DNA of 64,000 bases from Nostoc mirabile CHAB5784 (GCF_020829645.1 NZ_JAIVFS010000029.1:30199-94198), one strand, 5' to 3'; numbered from the stretch's first letter, positions 33,417 through 42,692 are shown. Notes: generated from the sequence alone by a model not told the origin. Numbers and translations are program-made.

Positions 33417-35771
33417 TTACTCATCTTCAGAGTAAGGATCTAGGTCATCAGGCTCAATGTCATTTGGTAAGTAGAGGTCTGAAAGCTCCTCATTGGAAGC
33501 ACTACCAGTTAAACCTCTGGCTAAACCATCGCTGCCGACTGTTACCAAATCAATTTGCTGACGGTAGTAATCGACACTCTTAACTTGCACGGCGACGCGA
33601 TCGCCTAATCTGTAAGAAGCGCGATTTTTGCGCCCAAACAGTGCCTGTTGTCTGGCGCGATATTCATACCAATCATCTTTGAGAGAACTGACGTGTACCA
33701 ATCCTTCTACTCTCAAAGGCACACCAGGATTGCTGCTGGACTCCACCTCGGCTGCTGGGACTTCAATTTCCACAAAGAAACCGTAGGATTGAACCCCGGT
33801 AATCACGCCTTGAAATACCTGACCGATGCGTTGCTTCATCAGTTGGGCTTTTTGCAGTCCGGCTAAATCGGCTTCAGCTTCTTGGACTTCTTTTTCTCGG
33901 TCGTTGATTTGGACAATTACCCTAGTCAAATCGCTTTGCAGTTCTTGTTGCAATTCTGGGGGTAAAACGTTCCAGTTAATTTCCTCGTGGCTGGAGGAGT
34001 GGCGCAAGTTAACACGTTCTCTCACACGGGTATTGCGGCGATCGCGTCCGTTTTCGAGTAGCGCGTAATACACTCTCTGCATGAGCAAATCTGGGTAACG
34101 CCGCAAGGGAGCGCTAAAGTGGACATATTGCGGTAGTGCCAGACCAAAGTGAGATCCTTTGGTGGTGCTGTACGCAGATGGCTTAAGTGTATCTTGTAAT
34201 AAGTAAGTAAGAACTTGCTCAGAGGGAGATTCCGCAAAAGCTGTGGTCAAATGTTGGTAATCTAAGGGTTGGATATCGACTTCTGGATCTAGTGTGAGGT
34301 CAACGCCTAAATTGACTGCCAATTTCAGCATTTCCTGGACATCTTCAACATCGGGTGTACCTTGAACTCGCCAGATGGCGGGAACACCAAGAGCATTTAA
34401 GTGAGTTGCTACCAGTTGATTAACTAACAGTACCAACTCTGTGAGTAGCGATCGCACTGGTAAATCATTCACCACCACAGCGCCGAGAATCCCCTCATCA
34501 TAGTAGGCGTTTTGACTGGGCGGCAGATTCAACTGGAGGCTACCACGAGTCAACCGTACCTGTTTTACGGCTGTTTGCAAGGCTTGGAGGTCTTGCAGGA
34601 TTTGGGAAACCTGTGATGATTGCTCAAGAGCTTCACCTGTAAGAATTGCTTGGGCAAGTTCAGTACTCAGTGCAGTCTCGACGTTAATTACACTGGGTTG
34701 AATTTCCCACTCTAGGACTTGTCCAGATTGGGGATCAATGGTAATTAAAAAAGAGATAGTTAAGCGATCGCTCCCAGGTACTAAAGAACAGCGTTCTGCC
34801 ACACCTGGGGGCAAAATTGGCAGTACTAATTCTCCCAGATACACTGATTTGCCCCGTTTGAGTGCTTCTCTATCTAGGGCTTCGTCAGGTTGGACATAGT
34901 GAGAAACATCGGTGATATGAACGCCTAAAAGCCAATTTCCGGCTAAGTTTTTTTCTAAACTAAAAGCGTTTTCTATAACTTTGGTATCGCCATTTACCCC
35001 TTCAATGGTGAAGGTAAATAAATTACGTAAATCCAGCCGATTTTTCAGGTCTGCTTTGAGTAGCTTTTTGGGCAACTTGGCGGCTGCATCTAGCACATTA
35101 TCTGGAAAAGTCCGGGAAAGGTCGTGTTTGCACGTAACTAAATCTATATCAGCAGCAGCTTCGGCATCGCTACCGAGGATTTGCACCACTCGACCAAGGG
35201 GAGGATATTGTGCCAATGGGTAACGCAAAACTTCTACATGAACCAGGTGATCGATCGCTTCTTCCAACTTTGCCCCGTTAGGCTGAATCTTAAGTTCAAA
35301 CAGCAATCGATCATCTAAAGGCACAGCCCGGAAACCAGTTTCCACCTGCTTAATTCGTGCCAGTAAAGTGTGGTTAGAACGTTCTAGAATCAGCTTCACC
35401 TCCCCTTCGGGAGAGCGACGGCGACTACCTTCTTTGAGAACTCTAACCAAAACGCGATCGCCATTCCAAGCATTACTCAGATGACTTTCGCGGATGTAAA
35501 TATCCTCAGCCCCTTCCACATCTTGAATAGCAAAGCAAAAGCCTTTACTAGAACAACGGAGTTTTGCCTCGATTATTCCGTCTTCTGAGACACGGCGATA
35601 CTTGCCCCGTTCCTTCACTAAAATACCGATTTTTTCCAGAACATCTAAGGCAATGTGAAGTTTTTGTAAACTTTTTTCATCTTCACAGCCAAGTTTCTTT
35701 TCTAAAACCTTCCGAGCTACCAATTTATCATCGGTGAAATTGGCAAGGAGTGTAGCGATTGAAAATTCCAT
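33417..35771 (-). CDS. RNase II/RNase R family 3'-5' exoribonuclease
   Basis: A protein of 784 residues. It has N-terminal helix-turn-helix and cold-shock-like domains (about 1-200), then the RNB catalytic domain (about 210-570) with DITDVSHYV-type and FSAPLRRYPDLLMQR motifs, and a C-terminal S1 domain (about 640-740, FQGVITGVQSYGFFVEIEV). Cyanobacteria use such an enzyme (VacB/Rnr-like) to degrade structured RNA. The C-terminal tail is acidic (DIEPDDLDPYSEDE). Its short spacing to ubiX suggests an operon. Confidence 0.93.
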   Translation of the reverse strand: MEFSIATLLANFTDDKLVARKVLEKKLGCEDEKSLQKLHIALDVLEKIGILVKERGKYRRVSEDGIIEAKLRCSSKGFCFAIQDVEGAEDIYIRESHLSNAWNGDRVLVRVLKEGSRRRSPEGEVKLILERSNHTLLARIKQVETGFRAVPLDDRLLFELKIQPNGAKLEEAIDHLVHVEVLRYPLAQYPPLGRVVQILGSDAEAAADIDLVTCKHDLSRTFPDNVLDAAAKLPKKLLKADLKNRLDLRNLFTFTIEGVNGDTKVIENAFSLEKNLAGNWLLGVHITDVSHYVQPDEALDREALKRGKSVYLGELVLPILPPGVAERCSLVPGSDRLTISFLITIDPQSGQVLEWEIQPSVINVETALSTELAQAILTGEALEQSSQVSQILQDLQALQTAVKQVRLTRGSLQLNLPPSQNAYYDEGILGAVVVNDLPVRSLLTELVLLVNQLVATHLNALGVPAIWRVQGTPDVEDVQEMLKLAVNLGVDLTLDPEVDIQPLDYQHLTTAFAESPSEQVLTYLLQDTLKPSAYSTTKGSHFGLALPQYVHFSAPLRRYPDLLMQRVYYALLENGRDRRNTRVRERVNLRHSSSHEEINWNVLPPELQQELQSDLTRVIVQINDREKEVQEAEADLAGLQKAQLMKQRIGQVFQGVITGVQSYGFFVEIEVPAAEVESSSNPGVPLRVEGLVHVSSLKDDWYEYRARQQALFGRKNRASYRLGDRVAVQVKSVDYYRQQIDLVTVGSDGLARGLTGSASNEELSDLYLPNDIEPDDLDPYSEDE

Positions 35772-36089
35772 GCAGTGAACCGACCTTTGGTCAAAACATC
35801 ATTTGTTGTTTAACAAAACAGAATAAAGGCGTCAGTCGCCAGAATTCAGAATTGAATTCTCTGTAACTTGCGGATAGCGCAGTGGTAGCGAGTCCGCAAG
35901 CGTCTCAATCAAGAGATTTAAGTTCCCCACAAAAATTTTCTTGTTTTGTGGTCGACTTTTATAGTGGTGGGTCTCTCTTACAAAGTTGCTCCTCTTGGGG
36001 AGACCCCAAGACCGCACTTTGCGCTGAATTCCCCACTATATTGATTCTGAATTCTGAATTCTCAATTCTGAATTCTTCTTCAATCTGGT

Positions 36090-36400
36090 TCTTTTCTGTA
36101 TACCCTCACGGCTTACAGAAACAAGTTGGAAACGAATTGCTCAGAGGCAAGACTTCCTAAGTTCTAAGGAAAGGAAGCCCGACCCCGCAAGAGCGATAAA
36201 CTACTCCCGCAGTTGGGAGCAAAGGAAGGCGACCCACAGACAACTCTGGGCGTCTACGAACTTCTCACTGCACGATGCTCTCAGAGTTCGCCTGCGTTCA
36301 AGTCTCTTCACCTAACCAAACTTAAGATTACACGCCTGATTAGGATTTAGCCCCGCTAGGTAATTACGCGACGGGTTTTTGAGAAGCTGGGTTTAGAGAA
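36090..36400 (-). ncRNA. Structured RNA candidate, possibly a solo HEARO/omega-RNA-like element
   Basis: A GC-rich island of about 310 bp without an ORF, with many paired segments: TTTCTGTA/TACAGAAA (36093-36120), TTCCTA/TAAGGAA, CTCCC-GCAGTT-GGGAG, and a long-range AACTCTG...CAGAGTT closed by GGCGA/CGCC. It is unlike the dispersed repeats around it. Read on the minus strand it starts near CCCGTCGCGTAATTACCTAG and ends with the GTAAGCCGTGAGGG hairpin. I cannot match it to RNase P, tmRNA, 6S, SRP RNA or a group I/II intron. The size and style recall IscB-associated RNAs, but that is a guess. Confidence 0.35.
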
Positions 36401-37308
36401 TCCATACTGCCCAAAAGCGCTATGCAGGGGAGCCACTGCGGTGAGGCAGCCCCCGTCTTCTCCCAAGGGGAGACGCGAAGCGCGATGGCGGTTCCCGTCG
36501 ATAGCGCAGCGTTAGCGAGTCATCGAGCGTCTGGGGGACTGCCTTTCCCGTTGGGTCTTCTCCCAAGGGGAGACGCTAAAAGCGATAGCGCAGCGTTAGC
36601 GAGTCTGCGAGCGTCTGGGGTTTCCCCAAGTGGAGCAAGTGACGTGGAAACTACAGGTGTTTGATTGTCTAGAGTGAAAGTAATTTTACGACATTAGACT
36701 CTGATTTTGAACTAGGCGGAACTGCCATGAACCCAATTTTCCCACATGTAGAATCGGTAACAATTAGGTGAGCAGCTTAATAAGCAGTGAGGGCGAACCT
36801 TATCTCCATTATTGTAGATTTAGAGCGCACTTCCAGAAAATAGTTCTAGAGATCCAGTTGGGTAATCAGTATAGCATTGCAGGCAAGACTACCCAGATAA
36901 GTTAGCACTAGCAAAAAATTTCGTCAAAAAAGAGCTACTGCTACAATTGGGACACAAGGCAAACCAAGAATATCACCTTGATAGCTCAGAGCAGAGAATT
37001 ATACTTACTCACGCCGTGTGCAACTTTTACTCAAACCTAACCCCCCAACCCCCTTCCCTCATAGGGAAGGGGGAAAATTCAAAGCCTCTCTCCTTTTAGG
37101 AGAGAGGTTTGGAGAGAGGTCAAAATATTAAGTTGCACATCGCGTTAACTCATCGCCTGCCAAGAAACTGATGACAGATAGTAAGCAATATTGGCAGGCA
37201 TCCTGGGTATCGAGTGGATGTAAATTAAAGTAAGGGCAGATGAGCTAGCTTGAATATACAGGCAGTATCAACCCCGTTATTAAAAATATTTAGATTGGTA
37301 GCAGTATT
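36401..37308. repeat. Gene-free region with dispersed palindromes, upstream of the Rad52-like gene
   Basis: At 36460-36630 there are three copies of a dispersed unit (CTCCCAAGGGGAGACGC, then GATAGCGCAGCGTTAGCGAG, then GAGCGTCTGGGG), GC-rich against an AT-rich background. At 37030-37130 there is a purine/pyrimidine-rich block (CCCCCTTCCCTCATAGGGAAGGGGG and CTCTCTCC...GGAGAGAG) able to form two hairpins. The promoter of the next gene should lie in 37130-37308. I see no gene. Confidence 0.65.
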
Positions 37309-38199
37309 ATGTTGGCTCAATTCCAGAGCTTGTATCCCAAAGGCAGTCTGATTTCTGAATTAGTGCAAATTTTTCAAGGAAAATATATTGTCCGCGCAAG
37401 CGTGCAAATAGAAGGCGTAACCCGTGCTACGGGTATGGCAGCAGCAGAAACAGTAGAAGCAGCAGAAGACCAAGCCAGAACCAGGGCACTAATAGTTTTG
37501 GGTATTACAACAAATGCGCCACAGCAATCAGTGGCATTTAGCTCAAATCCAATTCCCCCAGCGCAGCTAAACCCTTCCTTGAATACCAAAGGTGGATTGA
37601 ATGAGTCTGTTGCTTATTCCTCTGCAAAGGATGAGGAGTTTGTTAGTAGTCAGTGGCCAGTAGTCAGCGACAAAGAAATATCGATACCGCCTTCCAAAGT
37701 ACGGAACATCAAACCAGAAGTAATAACAAACAATAATGAACAGTACGGGTACAACAACGCTGCGTCCCTACCAAGCGATACCTATAGCCAGGATTTAGGT
37801 AAAAACTTTCCTGTGACAGCCAACAAGGAGCTAGAATTTGATCCTCCAGTTGAAAACTTGGAAATAACCTTTGATAATCAGGTGGAAAATCAAACCTTTC
37901 CAGGAATTTCTGCCAATAATGTCACACCATTTACACCTCGGAGTTACAGCCCTCAAGAGGATGTCGCCACGCCGCCAGTGACAGGAAAGAGAAAAAAGAA
38001 AGCTGAACCCGTTGATTTATCTGATGTAATTGCTAAAACAGATGTCGAACTTCAGCGTTTAGGCTGGACACCAGAACAAGGGCGGGAACATCTGATTGAA
38101 ACCTATGGTAAGCGGGGGCGTACTCTGCTAACTGAAGAAGAATTACACGGATTCCTCAAATACTTACAATCTCAGCCAGACCCAATAGCGGGATTTTGA
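37309..38199 (+). CDS. Rad52-like N-terminal domain protein with conserved C-terminal domain (unknown function)
   Basis: A protein of 296 residues in three parts. Residues 1-65 (YPKGSLISELVQIFQGKYIV, then GVTRATGMAAAETVEAAEDQ and ARTRALIVLGI) resemble the strand-strand-helix of Rad52/RecT-like annealing proteins, where a GV-x-x-G-x-x turn is followed by an AED-x-A-x-x-RAL helix. Residues 66-220 are a disordered linker. Residues 225-290 (VIAKTDVELQRLGWTPEQGR, EHLIETYGKRGRTLLTEEEL, HGFLKYLQSQP) form a compact helical domain. The function is not established; a DNA-recombination link is an inference from the N-terminal pattern. A decayed copy of the C-terminal domain follows downstream. Confidence 0.75.
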   Translation: MLAQFQSLYPKGSLISELVQIFQGKYIVRASVQIEGVTRATGMAAAETVEAAEDQARTRALIVLGITTNAPQQSVAFSSNPIPPAQLNPSLNTKGGLNESVAYSSAKDEEFVSSQWPVVSDKEISIPPSKVRNIKPEVITNNNEQYGYNNAASLPSDTYSQDLGKNFPVTANKELEFDPPVENLEITFDNQVENQTFPGISANNVTPFTPRSYSPQEDVATPPVTGKRKKKAEPVDLSDVIAKTDVELQRLGWTPEQGREHLIETYGKRGRTLLTEEELHGFLKYLQSQPDPIAGF

Positions 38200-38309
38200 T
38201 TAGTCATTAGTCATTAGTCATTAGTCATTAGTCATTAGTCATTTGTAAGGACTAATAGACCTCTTGCAAAAGTCTATCCCCTTTTCCACATCCCGTGAAA
38301 AGTCAGGTT
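38200..38309. repeat. Heptamer repeats and one end of the TAGACCTCTTGCAAAAG element
   Basis: A CATTAGT heptamer run (38199-38240) is followed by TAGACCTCTTGCAAAAGTCT (about 38256-38275), one terminus of the MITE family seen complete at 42724 and 52029, and then by the 21-bp array. No partner end is visible nearby. Confidence 0.7.
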
Positions 38310-38540
38310 GAGCGAGAGCATTTGCTTGTTGAGCGAGAGCATTTGCTTGTTGAGCGAGAGCATTTGCTTGTTGAGCGAGAGCATTTGCTTGTTGAGCGAG
38401 AGCATTTGCTTGTTGAGCGAGAGCATTTGCTTGTTGAGCGATGGCATTTGCTTGTTGAGCGATGGCATTTGCTTGTTGAGCGATGGCATTTGCTTGTTGA
38501 GCGATGGCATTTGCTTGTTGAGCGATGGCATTTGCTTGTT
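38310..38540. repeat. Tandem array of a 21-bp unit (11 copies)
   Basis: Exactly eleven units: six of GAGCGAGAGCATTTGCTTGT plus T, then five of GAGCGATGGCATTTGCTTGT plus T. The switch from one variant to the other in two clean blocks shows recent expansion of each form. The period of 21 keeps frames open on both strands (VEREHLL, SLNKQML), but the array encodes no known protein. Its reverse complement resembles the 21-bp unit at 3721-3933 (AACAA-GC-AA-GC-ATCG-CT). Confidence 0.95.
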
Positions 38541-38546
38541 TGGAAG

Positions 38547-38848
38547 AAGGTATTGGCTAAGACTGATGTCGAGATAGAGCGTTTAGGCTGGACACCAGAA
38601 CAGGGACGGGAGCATCTAAGGGACTTCCAAGAAATAAATTATCCAAATAAACAAACCACTCCAGACACAGAGAACACAGAGGAATAAGGAGGAGAGAGTT
38701 TTTTCGCCAGTTTTTTGAGTATTTTTTTATTTGGAAGTCCCTAATTAAAACTTTTGGGAAGCGATCGCGTTCTTTACTGACCGATGATGAATTGCACGAA
38801 TTCCTCAAATATCTCCAATCTCAGCCAAGTCCACCAGACCAACTTTGA
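38547..38848 (+). pseudogene. Decayed copy of the C-terminal domain of the 37309-38199 gene, split by a MITE
   Basis: KTDVEIERLGWTPEQGREHL (38555-38617) repeats the upstream gene's C-terminal domain. After a 124-bp insertion the match resumes with LIKTFGKRSRSLLTDDELHE and FLKYLQSQPSPPDQL, then a stop at 38848. There is no N-terminal part; the 21-bp array abuts the left side. Removing the insertion and one TAA copy restores a continuous frame. Confidence 0.88.
38617..38746. mobile_element. MITE of the GGGACTTCCAA family with TAA target duplication
   Basis: A 124-bp element (38620-38743) with inverted ends GGGACTTCCAA / TTGGAAGTCCC, flanked by TAA on both sides (38617-38619 and 38744-38746). 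The intact homologue upstream shows what the empty site looked like, so the insertion and its 3-bp duplication can be read directly. The interior (CACAGAGAACACAGAGGAA) has no ORF. Confidence 0.9.
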
Positions 38849-39005
38849 TGGATGAATAAGTTCGTAGTAAGGACTTTAGTCCTTGATTTGAGCGCTAAAG
38901 CGCTCACTACGAACCTAGCAAACTTAACTTTACAGACCACTAGCTGGATTTTAGTTAGTCATTTGTCCAAATCGGTATTAAGTACTTGAACAGGCCACCC
39001 ATTCC

Positions 39006-39045
39006 AAAAATAACCCCTCTTCACTTATAAAGAGGGGTTATTTTT
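39006..39045 (-). terminator. Strong hairpin terminator downstream of clpP
   Basis: AAAAATAACCCCTCTT (39006-39021) and AAGAGGGGTTATTTTT (39030-39045) form a perfect 16-bp stem with an 8-nt loop, with T-runs on both sides, so it can act in both directions. It lies about 50 bp past the clpP stop codon. Confidence 0.9.
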
Positions 39046-39096
39046 GGGGTTTAAGGGAATTAAAAGTGGTAAATCACCATTTACCAATCGTGACTA

Positions 39097-39708
39097 TTAA
39101 TTAAGAACAGCAACTGCTGGGCGACTACCAGCAGCGTGACGGTCAATCACTTGGTCAATCAAGCCATATTCCCTGGCTTCCTCTGGTGACATGAAAAAGT
39201 CACGTTCAGTATCTTCAGCAATCCGCTCAATTGGTTGACCTGTATGTTCAGCTAAATAGTCATTTAGCCGCCGCTTGTGGTAGAGAATCTCCCGCGCCTG
39301 AATTTCAATATCAGTCGCCTGTCCTTGAGCGCCGCCTAGAGGTTGATGAATCATAATCCGAGAATGGGGTAGACTCATCCGCTTACCCTTAGCACCAGCG
39401 CTGAGGAGGAAAGCGCCCATACTCGCCGCCAATCCGGTACAAATGGTACAGACATCAGGGCGAATATGTTTCATAGTGTCAAAAATGCCCATACCAGCCG
39501 TCACCGAACCACCGGGAGAATTGATGTACATATAAATGTCTTTCTCCGAGTCTTCGGCATCCAAATACAGCAGTTGGGCAACAATCAAGTTAGCAATGTT
39601 GTTGTCAACTTGTTGTCCCAAAAAGATGATGCGCTCACGCAACAGCCGTGAGTAGATGTCAAAGGCGCGTTCGCCTCGACCCGATTGTTCAATAACGATA
39701 GGAATCAT
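39097..39708 (-). CDS. clpP: ATP-dependent Clp protease proteolytic subunit
   Basis: A protein of 203 residues, the serine peptidase that forms the 14-mer barrel used by ClpX/ClpC. The triad is Ser96 (GLAASMGA), His121 (MIHQP) and Asp170 (TERDFFMSPEEA). Cyanobacteria carry several clpP genes; this one is a catalytically complete form and not the inactive ClpR. It is not adjacent to clpX or clpR here. A strong hairpin terminator lies downstream. Confidence 0.95.
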   Translation of the reverse strand: MIPIVIEQSGRGERAFDIYSRLLRERIIFLGQQVDNNIANLIVAQLLYLDAEDSEKDIYMYINSPGGSVTAGMGIFDTMKHIRPDVCTICTGLAASMGAFLLSAGAKGKRMSLPHSRIMIHQPLGGAQGQATDIEIQAREILYHKRRLNDYLAEHTGQPIERIAEDTERDFFMSPEEAREYGLIDQVIDRHAAGSRPAVAVLN

Positions 39709-40338
39709 GGAAGCGTGTTTGTGGCTACTTTAAATACATTTTATCGGTGACAGCACGAAACTGGGGTTTATCTCTACTGTTGCCAAGCAGATAAATCAAA
39801 CCTTTCTCGTTTTCTCTTGCCCAAAAACAGTACAAAAGATGATTTTGCGATAAATTCAACCCCCAAGGGCACTTTTTAACCGCAAAAGGTGTCTAAGAAA
39901 ATATCCCATGAAGAACAAATCAAAAAACTCCAATCATCGCCAACCTCATATCTCGGCATTTGCTGGACAACTTTGGCGATGTGGTGATTAGACCGATAAC
40001 CAAAATCAGACTTGCTTAGGGAATTATGTTAATCCTGTAACAAATTAAACATTTTTTTAGGATTTCCCTCGGCAAATATCAAATTATTTTTGTTACATTC
40101 AGTAAGTCGATAAAACTAAATGTATTTAGAATAACTAGTCAAAATAATTCGTAATTTATAATTCGTAATTCGTAATTATTACCCCACGACTGAAGTCGGG
40201 GGCCTAATTGAGGAATAAATTTATTTGTCTCCATAAAATGTTAGTTAGTTGCTTTGTACCTTTAATTACGAATTACGAATTACGAATTAGTAATTATTTG
40301 GTCATACTTGAAATGCTATCCATCCAGAGAGACGTGCC
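39709..40338. other. Intergenic region with AATTCGTAATTCG repeats
   Basis: Upstream region of clpP, then a block of AATTCGTAATTCGTAATT repeats (40147-40176) whose complement ATTACGAATTACGAATTACG recurs at 40262-40285. The two runs can pair. No gene was found before 40339. Confidence 0.5.
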
Positions 40339-40494
40339 ATGTTGGAAAAACTTGTACAAGCCGCCATCATCACCTTCTTGCTCCACCTGATAGCAGGACT
40401 TAGCCCAAATACTTTAATTCAGTCAAAGACAGCATCACCTGTGCGAGAAACGCCACCAAATATTGTTAGCTTGCTATTGCGATCTTTTCAGTAA
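40339..40494 (+). CDS. Very small membrane protein (51 residues), cyanobacterial type
   Basis: MLEKLVQAAIITFLLHLIAG is one membrane helix, followed by SPNTLIQSKTASPVRETPPN and a hydrophobic tail IVSLLLRSFQ. A GAGAGACG stretch lies 8 bp upstream of the ATG. The single-helix topology, the continuous frame and the isolation between repeats suggest a real small protein of the kind often missed in annotation. I do not recognise it as a photosystem or cytochrome subunit. Confidence 0.5.
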   Translation: MLEKLVQAAIITFLLHLIAGLSPNTLIQSKTASPVRETPPNIVSLLLRSFQ

Positions 40495-40634
40495 GAATTT
40501 TTCACAAATTGCATAGGTCTTACCCAAGGGATAATTCGCTCGTAGGATTTCTTGCTTATCTATATAGGCGTCTAGGCTAAGACTCCTGAGAAGAGGATAG
40601 ACTGAGCAAAGAAGGCAACTATTTGCATTTGATC

Positions 40635-42692
40635 ATGACTAATCGCCTTGCTGAAGCTAAGAGCCTCTATCTCCGCAAACACGCCGAAAACCCGATTGAT
40701 TGGTGGTCTTGGTCTGAGGAAGCACTTGCAACTGCAAGGGCGCAAAATAAACCGATTTTTCTCTCCATTGGCTACTCTAGTTGCCACTGGTGTACTGTCA
40801 TGGAAGGCGAGGCTTTTTCTGATATTGCGATCGCTGACTATATGAATGCTAATTATCTTCCCATCAAAGTAGACAGGGAAGAAAGACCTGACCTCGATAG
40901 CATCTACATGCAAGCTTTGCAGATGATGAGTGGTCAAGGGGGTTGGCCTTTAAACGTATTTCTTTCCCCAGAAGATTTAGTGCCGTTTTACGCTGGTACT
41001 TATTTCCCTGTAGACCCGCGTTATGGTCGTCCTGGATTTTTGCAGGTGTTACGAGCAATTCGCCGTTATTACGATACAGAAAAAGCAGAATTACAGCAAC
41101 GCAAAGCCTTAATTATTGAGTCGCTGCTCACCTCTGCGGTGTTACAAGATGCTACAACAGATGAGCTTGAAGACCATGAATTACTCCTCCAAGGTTGGGA
41201 AACCAGCACAGGTGTAATCACTCCTAGTCAATCTGGCAATAGCTTTCCGATGATTCCCTATGCAGAATTAGCACTGCGGGGAACTCGATTTAATTTTGAA
41301 TCTCGCTATGATGGCAAGCAAGTTTGTACCCAACGGGGATTAGACTTAGCACTGGGAGGCATTTACGACCATGTAGGCGGTGGCTTTCATCGCTATACTG
41401 TTGACGCTACTTGGACAGTACCCCACTTTGAAAAGATGCTCTACGACAATGGACAGATTGTGGAGTATATAGCTTCTTTATGGAGTGCAGGAGTACAAGA
41501 AGCAGCCTTTGAGAGAGCAGTTGCTGGTACTGTACAATGGCTGAAGCGGGAAATGACCGCACCTGAAGGTTACTTCTATGCTGCTCAAGATGCCGACAGC
41601 TTCATTGAACCCACGGCAGTAGAACCAGAAGAAGGAGCCTTTTACGTCTGGAGTTACAGCGAACTACAACAACTGTTAACACCTGAAGAACTAACGGAAT
41701 TACAGCAACAGTTTACGGTGACACCTAACGGCAACTTTGAAGGACGTAATGTCTTGCAAAGGCGCTATTCTGGGCAACTGAGTGCAACGGTGGAAACGTC
41801 TCTAAGCAAGCTGTTTACCGCTCGCTATGGCGTTAGTTCTGAGTCTTTAGAAACTTTTCCCCCAGCTCGTAACAACCAGGAAGCAAAAACTGCTAACTGG
41901 CCAGGTCGCATTCCCTCGGTGACAGATACGAAGATGATTGTGGCTTGGAATAGCTTGATGATTTCTGGACTAGCTAGGGCTGCTGGGGTTTTCCAAGAAC
42001 CGTTATATCTGGAATTAGCAGCACGAGCAGCGAATTTTATCTGGGAAAATCAGTTTGTCGATGGGCGTTTCCACCGACTTAACTATCAAGGAGAACCAAC
42101 CGTTTTAGCGCAGTCTGAAGATTACGCCTTTTTTATTAAAGCTCTCCTGGATTTACAAGCTTCCAACCCTGAGCATAAGCAATGGTTAGAAAAAGCGATC
42201 GCTATCCAAGATGAATTTAACAAATTTCTCTGGAGTGGAGAATTAGGTGGATATTACAACACATCAAGTGGTTCTAGTCAAGATTTAATTGTTAGAGAGC
42301 GCAGTTATGCTGATAATGCTACACCATCAGCTAATGGAATTGCGATCGCTAACCTTGTTCGTCTCGCCTTACTCACTGATAATCTAGATTATTTGGATTT
42401 AGCGGAACTTGGCTTAAAGGCTTTTAGGAGTGTGATGCATCGCGCTCCCCAAGCAAGTCCTAGTTTATTTACAGCGTTGGATTGGTATCGTAATTCTACC
42501 TTGATTCGCAGCACCACTGAGCAAATAAACTCTCTGATCCCCAAATTTTTGCCAGTGGCTGTGTTTAACGTAACATCTGATTTACCAGAGGGAAGCGTTG
42601 GTTTAGTTTGCCAAGGTTTGAAGTGTCTTGCACCAGCAGAAAATGTAGAGCATTTATTGCAGCAAGTCCAGAAAAGTCAGGTGAGGGCGTGA
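40635..42692 (+). CDS. Thioredoxin-domain protein of the YyaL/DUF255 (SPATA20) family
   Basis: A protein of 685 residues. The N-terminal thioredoxin-like domain (NRLAEAKSLYLRKHAENPID, WWSWSEEALATA, GYSSCHWCTVME with the CHWC motif) is joined to a long (alpha/alpha)6-barrel domain of the glycosidase type (GGIYDHVGGGFHRYTVD, VPHFEKMLYDNGQ). The family is conserved from bacteria to mammals, and its reaction is unknown. I prefer the Met at 40635 (MTNRLAEAKS), as in the family; an in-frame Met lies at 40623. It is monocistronic. Confidence 0.9.
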   Translation: MTNRLAEAKSLYLRKHAENPIDWWSWSEEALATARAQNKPIFLSIGYSSCHWCTVMEGEAFSDIAIADYMNANYLPIKVDREERPDLDSIYMQALQMMSGQGGWPLNVFLSPEDLVPFYAGTYFPVDPRYGRPGFLQVLRAIRRYYDTEKAELQQRKALIIESLLTSAVLQDATTDELEDHELLLQGWETSTGVITPSQSGNSFPMIPYAELALRGTRFNFESRYDGKQVCTQRGLDLALGGIYDHVGGGFHRYTVDATWTVPHFEKMLYDNGQIVEYIASLWSAGVQEAAFERAVAGTVQWLKREMTAPEGYFYAAQDADSFIEPTAVEPEEGAFYVWSYSELQQLLTPEELTELQQQFTVTPNGNFEGRNVLQRRYSGQLSATVETSLSKLFTARYGVSSESLETFPPARNNQEAKTANWPGRIPSVTDTKMIVAWNSLMISGLARAAGVFQEPLYLELAARAANFIWENQFVDGRFHRLNYQGEPTVLAQSEDYAFFIKALLDLQASNPEHKQWLEKAIAIQDEFNKFLWSGELGGYYNTSSGSSQDLIVRERSYADNATPSANGIAIANLVRLALLTDNLDYLDLAELGLKAFRSVMHRAPQASPSLFTALDWYRNSTLIRSTTEQINSLIPKFLPVAVFNVTSDLPEGSVGLVCQGLKCLAPAENVEHLLQQVQKSQVRA

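Noticed and set aside
36240..36330. tRNA-like T-loop GCGTTCAAGTCTC
   Set aside because: The flanking bases do not form a T-stem or acceptor stem; no tRNA can be folded here.
36422..36664. An 80-codon frame in the repeat cluster
   Set aside because: It is composed of dispersed palindromic repeat copies (SAALASHRASG-like repeats).
38274..38687. Frames coding VEREHLL or SLNKQML repeats
   Set aside because: Same artefact of a 21-bp period; the only real coding trace is the KTDVEIERLGW remnant after the array.
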